Assembly: GCF_004379255.2 (NCBI RefSeq)
Contig: NC_056033.1
Span: 22,498,209-22,562,208, forward strand
Direction: 5' to 3'
DNA from: Salvia splendens
Lineage: Eukaryota > Streptophyta > Magnoliopsida > Lamiales > Lamiaceae
Length of the DNA: 64,000 nucleotides
Position 1 is the stretch's first letter; the number at the start of each line of letters is the position of its first letter. Shown one piece after another: positions 10,784 through 20,182 of the stretch. A program made the translations under genes and the position numbers. The notes beneath the pieces were generated by a model, which saw nothing but the letters and a program-made list of their open reading frames with translations, searched no databases and was not told the DNA's origin.

Positions 10784-13700
10784 ATGTCGTACAATCTCAT
10801 GTTTTGGAACGTGAGGGGGATCGCGAATGCGCCCACTCAAAACGTTCTGAAAAGACTAATTGGTTGTCATAATGTTTTATTTCTTGCAATAATGGAACCG
10901 CTCACACAACCGGACCCGGACCGCTTCTCTAAGGCCTTGGGGCTGTCCTTCATTGGTTCGAACATGAACGAGAAGATTTGGATGTTTGCGGAAGAGGGGT
11001 CCACTTTTGATATTGAGGTTGACTCGGAACAAATTCTCCACGGGTACCTCAAATCCCACCGCCTTGCTAGGCCGGTGGCCATCTCAGCCGTGTACGCCAA
11101 GTGTACAAGGGCTGAAAGACATCACCTATGGGACAAGATGAGAGAGATTGCCGGGCCTCTTGAGGGAACACCTTGGATCATCGGTGGCGATTTCAACACC
11201 ATGCTATCTCATCAAGACAGAGTTGGAAGTGATACCAACCGGCAAGCCGAGATGGTAGATTTTGCGGAGGCAACGGAAGATTGTAGGCTGCTTGACCCTG
11301 GTTTTGATGGAGCGGCATTCACTTGGGCCAAGAATGGCCTTTTTGAAAGGTTGGATAGAGTGTTTGTCAGCGAGGATTGGACTAAGACCTTCGAGGCTAC
11401 TCGGGTTACGAACCTCCCCCGGATTGCCTCGGACCATGGACCAATTCTTGTCAGGTGCACGAAGATGAACACATCCGCTGGAGCCAAGGCTTTCAGGTTT
11501 CCAGAACATGTGGATCCGACATGAAGGATTTCATGGCCGTAGTGCAAAAAAGCATGGGAGGAGCCCACGGGGGCGGGTGGAATCCTAAACATTCAAATCA
11601 AGCAGGCCAGAGTTAAAAAGGCCCTTAAGGAGTGGAACAAAGAGGTTTTTGGAAACATTCATGCTAATCTAAAAGAAAAGGAGGAAAGAAATTGCTTTGG
11701 CCCAATCTTGTTTTGAAGCAAGGCCGACCCCGGATCACAGGACAGCGATCAACAAACACATTGCCGAGTACATCCTTTTGCTGAAAATGGAAGAAGATTT
11801 TTGGCGACAGAAGGCAGCTCTGAGGTGGCTTGCCGAGGGAGACAAAAATACCCGGTTCTACCAAAGCTGGGTGAAACAAAAGAGGGTTCGTCTCCGCATC
11901 CATTCAATACGTGTCAATGGGCAGGAGCTCACCGAGGAAGCCGAGATTAAAAAGTCCGCAGTGGAGTTCTTCCAACAACTCCTTGCCCCCAACAATCCGA
12001 CACTTGAAGATCCAGACCTCGACCTAATCCAGCAGGTCCACTCAGCCGAGCAGTTCGCTGACATCGCAGATGCTCCAAGTGCGGACGAGGTCAGGAGTGC
12101 CACCTTTTGCATTTCCGGAGATAGTGCACCCGGACCCGACGGCTTCTCGGCCACCTTCTATCAAGCCTGCTGGCCTATTGTGGGACCGGAGGTAGTGGAC
12201 GCAATCAGACAGTTCTTCAGAGGGGCCTTCCTGCCGAGGAGCATCACGGCCACAAGCATTGTCCTTATCCCAAAGAAGGCTTCGCCGGAATCATGGACCG
12301 ACTACCGACCCATCAGTCTCTGCAATGTTTTAAACAAGATCATTACCAAGGTACTCACCTCTCGACTCTCTCCTTTCCTCCCACAGGTCATCTCCCCAAA
12401 CCAAAGTGGATTTGTCAAAGGTCGGCTCCTTAACGACAACGCACTTCTGGCTCAAGAGATGTTCCATGAGCTTGCTAGATGCTCCCCAGCGCCCAATGTG
12501 GCAGTAAAGATTGACATGGCTAAGCCTATGATAGGGTCCAATGGCCATTCCTCTTCAAAGTTTTACGCTGTATGGGTTTCCCGGATTCATGGATTTCACT
12601 TATGGAGAGGTGTATTGGGTGTTGCTGGTTCTCGGTCCTTGTTAACGGGGCACCCTCGGGCTTCTTTAGATCAACTCGAGGACTTCGGCAAGGAGACCCG
12701 ATCTCCCCTGCTCTGTTCGTAATCGCGGCGGACTACCTGTCCCGAGCATTAGATAAGCTCATCCTCGGCCAAAAGGACATGACGTTCAAAGCCTCCCGGA
12801 GATGCATGGAGATCAGCCATCTAGCCTATGCGGACGACATTATCATCTTCACTCAAGCGGCGGCAAATCCTATGCGCCGGCTAAGAGCCTGTCTCGAAAA
12901 ATATGAAAGAGTCTCCGGCCAACAAGTCAGCCTCGCCAAGAGTAATTTCTATATTGCCGAGGCCCATGAACACTGGGCAAACTCGATCCAGGCGGAAGGA
13001 GGCTTCTCTAGAGGGGCCTTTCCTTTTCTCTATCTCGGTGTCCCTATCTACCGAGGTGTCAAGCGCACGGACATGTTCCTCTTTCTACGGGAAAAGATTG
13101 CAAGAAGGATCTCAGGATGGGCACACCGTCACCTATCCTTTGGAGGAAGGCTTACGTTGATTAAGAGCACTCTTGAAGCGATCCCCTTGCACATCTTTCA
13201 AGCCGTCGAGCCCACGGCCGGTACCCTCAAGCAACTTGATCAACAAATGGCCCGATTCTTTTGGGGGTCTACGAATGAAAAGAAGCGGACCCATTGGATT
13301 GGATGGGAACAAATGTGCCGGCCCACGGATGAAGGAGGCCTTGGGATCCGAAAAACTATGGAGGTCCTCCACGCTTTCAATATCAAACTGTGGTGGCGAT
13401 TTCGGGAGCAAAACTCCCTTTGGGCAAGATACATGATGGCAAAATATTGCTCCAACTCCACACCGCTCACCTTGAGATTGCCGAGCAGGAGTAGCCCTAC
13501 GTGGAGAAGGCTCTCAAGAGCATGGCCCCTCGCGCAACCGCACATGAGATGGCTAGTGGGACAAGGGGACATCTACTTCTGGGATGACATTTGGCTTGGC
13601 AATAGCCCTCTGAGGGAACTTAGCCTTGATGATAGGGGAAGACCAACCACCCGGGTCTCGGAGTTCATTACAAATGGTGGTTGGGATGTGCCCAAGCTTC

Positions 13701-14953
13701 AACTCCTTCACAATCAGGCCGGCCTCCCTCAGCATGTTATCGATGGCATCATTAATACACCGATCCTCCATGACGAACAGGATATCCCGAGGTGGAACCT
13801 CTCTAAGCATGGGGAATTCACGGTGGCTTCGACATGGGACACACTTCGAGGACGAAACCCGATCATCCATGGTTTGGGGGACGTTTGGAAGGTAGGCCTC
13901 ACCAACTCAATAGCCATCTTTATCTGGAGGCTTCTCTCCAATCGGGTGCCGGTTGACACGAAACTTCAGTGGCGGGAGATTGAGCTAGCTTCTAAGTGCC
14001 AATGCTGCCCCCACAGACCGAACACTGAGTCACTCCAACACCTCTTCATCCAGGGATATGGAGCTCGCAGAGTATGGAGTGAGTTCGACGGCTGGTTCAC
14101 AGGCCCGTTCCCACGCATCCATATCAATGACACAATCCCTACGAGAATCGAAGTGTGGGCGCGAAGGTGCCAACAGCCGAACAAGAAACATCTTAGCCGA
14201 GCCACTCCATACCTCATCCTTTGGTTTATTTGGTCGGAGAGAAACAGGAGCCGCCACCAAGGCACACAGTTTAAACCACAAAACGTGGTATGGCAGGTCC
14301 ACATGTTCATTCGAAATGCTATGTCTAATGGAAGCTTGAAGCCGAAACATTGGAAGGGAGTTAAACTTGGAATCAATATTCCTCAACAAGCGGCGGCAAT
14401 CAGGGCGCTACCCCTAGCCATGGCAATCAAATGGAACCCCCCGGATCAGCCGTGGATAAAGCTCAACACGGATGGCTCCTATAATGAAGCGAACGGCAGT
14501 ACAGGGGCTGGCGGGATTATTCGAGACCACTCGGGTAAGATGCTCGTCGCCGTCAGCACACCCCTTGAAGCCCACTCGGCGTTAGAAGCGGAGCTGTTGG
14601 CCATGATCCACGGGCTAAATATAGCCAAGGAATACGGCCTACCAATCTGGATTGAGTCAGATGCAGAGCAAGCAATCAAATTGGTCAATGGGACGGGATG
14701 GGGGCCGGCACTCGCTCGGCAAGCGGTGGCGCAACTAACCATTCTCAAACGCCAACTCAAATTCCGAGCCACCTTCATACACAGGGAAGGGAACAAAGCG
14801 GCGGACTTCCTTGCGAAAATGGGGCTAGTCCAAGACAGTGGCCTACGAATGCACTACAACTCAGCACCGAGAGAACTATTGGACTTGGTTAGATTGGACG
14901 AGATGGGAGTGTCGCACATCCGAAACCTAGACGGGGACGGGCATCAAAGTTGA
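10784..14953 (+). pseudogene. LINE B ORF2 (EN-RT-RNase H), five single-base indels
   Basis: LINE polyprotein with APE endonuclease, RT with YADD (about 12829), zinc-binding linker CQCCPH, and C-terminal RNase H (NTDGSY ... HREGNKAADF). Compared with D the frame breaks at about 11499 (extra T), 11529 (extra T), 11548 (extra A), 11688 (extra A) and 12524 (missing A). Each lies in a short homopolymer and the net length change is +3. The stop matches D. As sequenced the protein is interrupted after the endonuclease; the second long open segment begins near 12572. The pattern suggests polishing errors. Confidence 0.88.
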
Positions 14954-15011
14954 TCATGAGACGACGGGAGACAATAGTGACTAGCTTTGTGGTTAATTGT
15001 TTTTTGGAAAG

Positions 15012-15163
15012 GAGTATGATGAGGTCCGAACCTTGTGGGATCGGACCGCATACTACTCTTGATTTTGTTACGGCACACCACTTTTGGGTGTGGCCACGCC
15101 TTGTAATTATCTCTTGTGGAAATATAGGGATGAGGGACCCACGAACCCTCCACCGTAGAGGTG
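15012..15163 (+). promoter_or_regulatory. LINE 3' UTR structured RNA: long stem plus terminal hairpin
   Basis: Inverted repeats: AGTATG (15013-15018) pairs with CATACT (15049-15054), and GGTCCG (15023-15028) pairs with CGGACC (15042-15047). A CACTTTTGGG block follows, then the hairpin CACC-GTAGA-GGTG (15151-15163), eight bases before the poly(A). The same layout is present in LINEs D, N and P and in variant form in C. Proposed role: recognition of the template 3' end by ORF2. Confidence 0.6.
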
Positions 15164-15167
15164 TTTG

Positions 15168-15170
<3 letters not shown>

Positions 15171-15220
<50 letters not shown>
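15171..15220 (+). repeat. LINE B poly(A) tail, 50 bases
   Basis: Uninterrupted A run after GTGTTTGATT. Its length suggests a young insertion. Confidence 0.95.
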
Positions 15221-15222
<2 letters not shown>

Positions 15223-16524
15223 CGTGAATTGCTTGTGCGTGAAGCTCATGGTGGTGGTTTAATGGGTCATTTTGGAGTCCATAAGACAATGAATGTTTTG
15301 CTTGAACATTTCTTTTGGCCTAAAATGCGTGTGGATGTTGAAAGAATTTGTAAAAGATGCATAACTTGCATGCAAGCCAAGTCTAAATCACACCCACATG
15401 GTTTGTACAAACCGTTACCAATTCCTAGTGCACCTTGGGAGGATATTTCAATGGACTTTGTTGTTGGTTTGCCAAGAACAAAAAGAGGTAGAGATTCAGT
15501 TTTTGTGGTTGTTGATAGGTTTTCAAAAATGGCACATTTTATTCCATGTCACAAAACTGATGATGCATCTCATATCGCTGATTTGTTCTTTAAAGAAATT
15601 GTCCGTTTGCATGGTGTTCCTAGATCAATTGTGAGTGATCGAGATGCTAAATTTGTGAGTCATTTTTGGCGAGTGTTGTGGAATAAGTTGGGAACTAAAC
15701 TCTTGTTTTCTACTACTTGTCATCCACAAACTGATGGACAAACTGAAGTAGTTAATAGGACTTTGTCTCAATTACTACGAACTTTAGTTAAAAAGAACTT
15801 GAAAAGTTGGGAGGAATGCTTACCTTTTGCTGAGTTTGCTTATAATCGAAGTGTCCATTCTGCTACTAACTTTTCCCCATTTGAAGTTGTGTATGGTTTC
15901 AATCCATTGAGTCCACTAGATTTGATTCCAATACCTATTGAAGATCGTGCAAGTCTTGATGGAAAAGCTAAGGCTGAAATGGTGAAAAGATTGCATGAAA
16001 GGGTAAGACTCAACATTGAAAAGAGGACAGAACAATATGCAAAGCAAGCCAACAAGGGTCGGAAACAAGTCATCTTTGAGCCGGGAGATTGGGTTTGGTT
16101 GCATATGAGAAAGGAGAGATTTCCTTCGAAAAGAAAGTCCAAGTTGCAGCCAAGAGGAGATGGACCATTCCAAGTGATTGGAAAAGTCAATGATAATGCT
16201 TACAAACTTGACTTACCTGGTGAGTTTAATGTAAGTGCTACTTTCAATGTTTCTGATTTATCTCCTTATGTTGGTGAATTAGATTCGAGGACGAATCCTC
16301 TTGAAGAAGAAGGGAATGATGGAGGTACACCCAAGCTGATAAACAAGGACAAGAAGATGGATCCATTAATCATTCAAAGTGGACCAATTACAAGAGCTAG
16401 AGCTAAGAAGATAAAGGAGTCCATGATGCTTTTAGTTGATGAAATAAAAGCCCAATTCCAAGACCATTCAACATTGGGCCAAATGGTGAATATTATTCAA
16501 GTTAGTGGGCAGCCCAATGCATGA
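15221..16524 (+). CDS. Gypsy I2 integrase, partial and open
   Basis: Open frame of 434 residues. Integrase zinc finger ([15 protein letters not shown] to CKRCITC, residues about 7-55), catalytic core with MDFVVG, SDRDAKF and [10 protein letters not shown] (about 80-185), then the GPF/DNA-binding part ([19 protein letters not shown], about 285-330) and the tail [20 protein letters not shown]. The last 69 codons or so (from 16317) are encoded inside the LTR and include the [13 protein letters not shown] motif. CRM-type centromeric elements are known for LTR-encoded integrase tails. The N-terminal pol is lost at the LINE B junction, so it is a fragment. Confidence 0.85.
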
Positions 16525-17086
16525 AGTTTTGAGTCAATATATATCACATTTTGGAGGCCCAAATTGAAGATAAATGATGCATTTTCGTCCAAGTTGGAGC
16601 AGCAAAAATGAAGAGTCATTTTTAAGTTACTTTTTGAGTTAAATAAGTGACTTTAGATGTCCTAAAGTCACACCAATAGTTAGGAGTTACTTTTCACTTA
16701 TTATGAGTCATTCTAAAGGTCTTAAGTTGTACTAATGATATGAGACTTTCAAGAGTCCATTCTAGCCTATAAATAGGCTTGTAAGCATGTCATTTGAGGA
16801 CATCATTGATCAAATACGAAAATAGAGTTTGTCTTGTGAGTTGAATTCTCTTTGTAGAGTTTTTCACTTGTTTGGAACTTATCAAGATACTTTGAGCAAG
16901 TTCTTGTGGCGTTCAACCATACCGAGGTTCTTGGCTGATTACATAGCCAACGGGTCGAGGTTTTCCAAGCTCTGGAAGTGGATCAAACCAGATTATCAAT
17001 CAAGGAAATCCGCTGCCAATCATTATACGTGGGGTTCTTGGATCAATATATCCAACGGGTCCTTCGTCGTATCCCAATTCATATCA
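16317..17086 (+). repeat. Gypsy I2 3' LTR, complete (770 bp)
   Basis: Begins TGATGGAG after a purine tract and ends CATATCA, giving TGAT...ATCA termini. TATA box TATAAATAGG at 16768-16777. It carries the integrase C-terminal codons at its 5' end. Confidence 0.88.
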
Positions 17087-17955
17087 AATCCTCCCGAAGG
17101 TGATCTCCCCAAATCAGAGTGGCTTTGTGAAGGGGCGGTTATTGAATGATAATGTCTTACTAGCCCAGGAAATGTTCCATGAACTCTCGCGAAGCTCCCC
17201 GGCTCCAAATGTGGAGATCAAGATCAACATGGCCAAGACCTATGATCATGTCCAATGGCCCTTCCTGTTGAGAGCCCTACGCCGTATGGGGTTCCCGGAG
17301 GCTTTGGTTTCGATGAACGAGAGATGCGTGTGATGGTTCTGGTTTTCGGTCCTTATAAATGGCGCCCCATCCGTATTCTTTAAATCGACACGAGGACTTA
17401 GGCAGGGTGATCCCATCTCCCTGGCCTTGTTTGCTCTCGCTGTGAACTATCTTTCAAGGGCCCTCGATAAGTTAATAATCTTAGGGATAAAAGAAATGGC
17501 ATACAAGGCCACTAGACAATGTATGGAGTCAGCCACCTAGCCTATGTCGATGATATCATCATTTTTACACTTGCGGTAACAAATCCCCTCCGGCAGCTCA
17601 GAGCTTGCCTTGATGAGTATGCGATGATCTCGGGCCAGCAAGTCAACTTGTCTAAGAGCAACTTTTACATTGATGAAGCTCATGAAGGGAGCGCAAGCCT
17701 TATCCAAACCGAAGGCGGCTTCTCCCGAGGTAATTTCCCGTTCCTTTATTTGGGGGTCCCCATCTACCGTGGAGTTAAACGCACAGATATGTTCATGTTT
17801 CTTCGAGAAAAAGTTGCAGGAAGAATCTCAGGATGGGCACATCGGCATCTCTCTTTTGGAGGAAGGCTTACTCTCATTAAAAGTACCCTTGAGGTGGTCC
17901 CAATTCATATCTTCCAAGCTATTGAACCAACTGCCGGTGCCCTTAACCAATTGTC
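17087..17955 (+). pseudogene. LINE L ORF2 fragment (RT core)
   Basis: Fragment of an L1 reverse transcriptase, starting around LPKVISPNQSGFVKG and running through the RT palm (QGDPIS region near 17405; YVDD motif near 17545) to the RT thumb (GRLTLIKSTLEV, about 17870). It carries an internal stop near 17332 and a frameshift near 17335-17520. At 17950-17956 it joins minus-strand LINE E tail to tail through a short ATTG overlap. Neither 5' nor 3' end is present. It was probably the target of gypsy I2. Confidence 0.85.
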
Positions 17956-18316
17956 AAGCCATGGTGCATGGATAATAACTCGGCCTCAAGAGCTGAGTGT
18001 GTGGTGAGCGGGAGCGCCAAGGCTACTAGCAACCTTCCCGAGTGGTCCCGGATGAGGCCTCCGCCCCCGGCTTTCCCGGTTGCTTCGCAAAACGCACCAT
18101 CTGTGTTAAGTTTCAGCCACGGTTGGTCCGGGGGGTTCCATTTGACCATCTTGGCTAGTGGCTGCGGACTTCTTGGGGCGGCGTGACTCGGGATGTTGAC
18201 TCCAAGCCGAACGCCCTTCCAATGCTTCGGCTTGAGGCTACCGTTCGCCATGCTATTCCGGATGAAAGTGAGAGTCTGCCAAACCACATTGTTCACCTTG
18301 AATTGGACTTCTTGGT

Positions 18317-18326
18317 GATTGCTTCT
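18317..18326. repeat. Target-site duplication of the Tat-SF1 retrocopy (left copy)
   Basis: GATTGCTTCT here is repeated at 20183-20192 on the other side of the inserted cDNA. The uninterrupted site is seen in LINE C near 49075 (TTGCTTCTATTCC). Confidence 0.85.
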
Positions 18327-18329
18327 TTT

Positions 18330-18366
<37 letters not shown>

Positions 18367-20182
18367 AAAATAGAAAATCCCATTAATTTTTCGATCAACA
18401 AGAAGAGTTGACTGTCACTTGTTCTCTCTCCTCTGAAATAGTAAGAGAGAGAAAGAGAGAGCATTGATACATTCTGCAAAAACAATATACAGAATCCATC
18501 TCTCCAAAGAGCAGAAAGTGTAAGTAACTATAAATCAGCAGTGAATCTAAGAAAGTGTAAAACTAAATCAAGAAACTTGCAGGATTCAGGCATAAGACTC
18601 CTCATTTACGTTTTATACGAGATGACCGTGCCCTTCCTACAAGAATCTGTCACTCGTTTTCAAGCTCTTCCCCGAATTTCTCTAATCTGTCGGTTTCTTC
18701 TTCCAAATCGCGTACCAAAGCGTGATTAACTGTACCATCGTCCAGACATGCATTCACCTGCTTCCCACCAAACCATCGCCCGTTCATCAACTCTATGCAT
18801 TTTAGAGCATCCTTACTATCCTTGTACTTCACCAAGATAACACCATGAGGGTGATTCTCACAGATCTTGACAGCATCCAATGGACCGAGCTTTCCACACT
18901 CATCACGGACATCCTCGTCCAGTTCAGTGCGTAAAGTCTCATCAGCCCTCAATTCAGCGGGAGTGAACATGTAACGAAGAAGGACAGTTGCTGGCATAGA
19001 AACCTTCGAATCATCACGGCCACCCCAGCCCAACATCTTCTGCTCGACCTTCTGAAGCTTCCTCTTCTTCTTATTGTCTACTTGCTTGGATATAAATTTT
19101 TCACCTTTTTGCTCGAACTTAGCAAGTGAAACTGACATGGGAGTCTTCCCATCAGGCCTTAGAGGAACTCCGTCCAAAATTTTGATAGCTAGGTCTACAG
19201 AAGGTTCCTTCAGATAAGTTACCAGAGCATCTCCCTTTTTCTTTCCAGTTTCTCTGTCAACATAGATCTTTATTCGAGGCATCTTTGTTTCAGGATCCTC
19301 TTTTATGATCCCACACTTCGAGAACACTTCAGCCATCTCTTCAATAGTGACATCTTCAGGCAAGCCATTTACATATACATGTGTATTAACTTTCAAATCA
19401 AACCAAGACTCAGGTGGTTTGTTGGGTTCCTTCTTTTCAGTAGTAGCCTTCTTATCAGCACTTTCCTCTCGTTGCTTTCGCTTGCCATTTTGTTTTTCTT
19501 CAACAGCTACAACAACAGCATCATTGTCCTCCTTTTTCACTGGCAGATCACTAGCATCCACTATTGGAAAGACTTCCTCTTCTTGCACAAACACCATATC
19601 CTCCAGACCATAATCCTCTTTCTTCTGATCTGAGGTACCCAAGCCCTAAGAGTTCGATCCCATTTATATCTAGTTCCATCATCATCAGTAAATTCCTCCT
19701 CGCCTTCAGGCGGAGTTGAAGGCCTCTCTGGATCGTCATTTAAGTTGTTCTCTGCCTCTGCTGCTGCTTCAGCCTCCTTAACCTCCCTCTGCCACTTTTC
19801 AAACTCATCTTCTTCATTAGAGGTGGCAGGAACTTCACTAGGAGCATTTTGCTGTGAACCGGTTGCAGTCCCAAGAACTGACGACAGCGGCTGCCAATCA
19901 CTGCATCCTTCAGCCCATACAAGTGTACTTTCATGCAAGTAGGCACTCGAGTGATGCTCTTGCAACTCAGAGATTGTGTACGGACCAATAAGCTGCTGGT
20001 CCTGGCCCAGAACGTACCATCCAACTCCAGTGCTCATTTCAGGAATTTGCGGTTGCGACGACATCGAACTAATTCTTCTGGTAGATTCTTCTTCTTCTAG
20101 CTCGTTTTTTTGTTGTTCAAAATCCGGCAAATTGGGAGATTCGATGGGTTTGTTTGACCCGTTTATGTATTGGGTCGGATTC
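18327..20182 (-). mobile_element. Processed retrocopy insertion of a Tat-SF1-like mRNA
   Basis: An intronless cDNA in minus orientation with a 39-base A-rich tail (T-rich at 18327-18365 on the plus strand), a 3' UTR of about 284 bases (18366-18649) and a 5'-truncated coding region, flanked by a 10-bp target duplication. These are the marks of L1-mediated retroposition into LINE E. Confidence 0.9.
18650..20182 (-). pseudogene. HTATSF1: Tat-SF1/CUS2-like splicing factor retropseudogene
   Basis: The parent protein is a U2 snRNP-associated RNA-binding splicing factor (human HTATSF1, yeast CUS2, Arabidopsis ELF9 family). Visible: a GYF-like N-terminal domain (GVGWYVLGQDQQLIGPYT, about 20030-19930), an acidic region with [11 protein letters not shown], a first RRM ([20 protein letters not shown], about 19390-19140), a basic linker, and a second RRM of UHM type with the RWF motif ([12 protein letters not shown], about 18785-18745). 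Stop at 18650-18652. The coding sequence is open at its 5' edge with no ATG, consistent with 5' truncation, and loses one base near 19638 just after WVPQ, shifting frame. No introns are seen over about 1.5 kb. Translation is unlikely. Confidence 0.9.

Larger units (their letters stand above)
7503..15220 (+). mobile_element. LINE B, near full-length L1-clade element
   Basis: Plus-strand LINE with 5' UTR, ORF1, ORF2, 3' UTR (14954-15170) and a 50-A tail (15171-15220). It is nearly identical to LINE D over 7.4 kb, but unlike D it carries many one-base indels. On the right it is followed directly by gypsy integrase sequence (TGCGTGAATTGC...), so it sits inside a gypsy element. The left flank is lost in the gap. 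Confidence 0.92.
15221..17086 (+). mobile_element. Gypsy I2, integrase to 3' LTR
   Basis: 3' portion of a gypsy element that resumes exactly at the point where LINE B entered it. Its LTR is complete, ending CATATCA at 17086, and is followed by LINE L sequence, so this gypsy had inserted into a LINE. The 5' side is not identifiable because of LINE B and the gap. Confidence 0.9.

Noticed and set aside
17940..17960. Twin priming at the LINE L / LINE E junction
   Set aside because: The segments meet tail to tail, not with the inverted 5' end at the seam. A short ATTG overlap suggests end-joining or another rearrangement.
18650..20182. Active Tat-SF1 host gene
   Set aside because: No introns, a genomic A tail, a target duplication, a missing start and a frameshift; a retropseudogene fits all of these.
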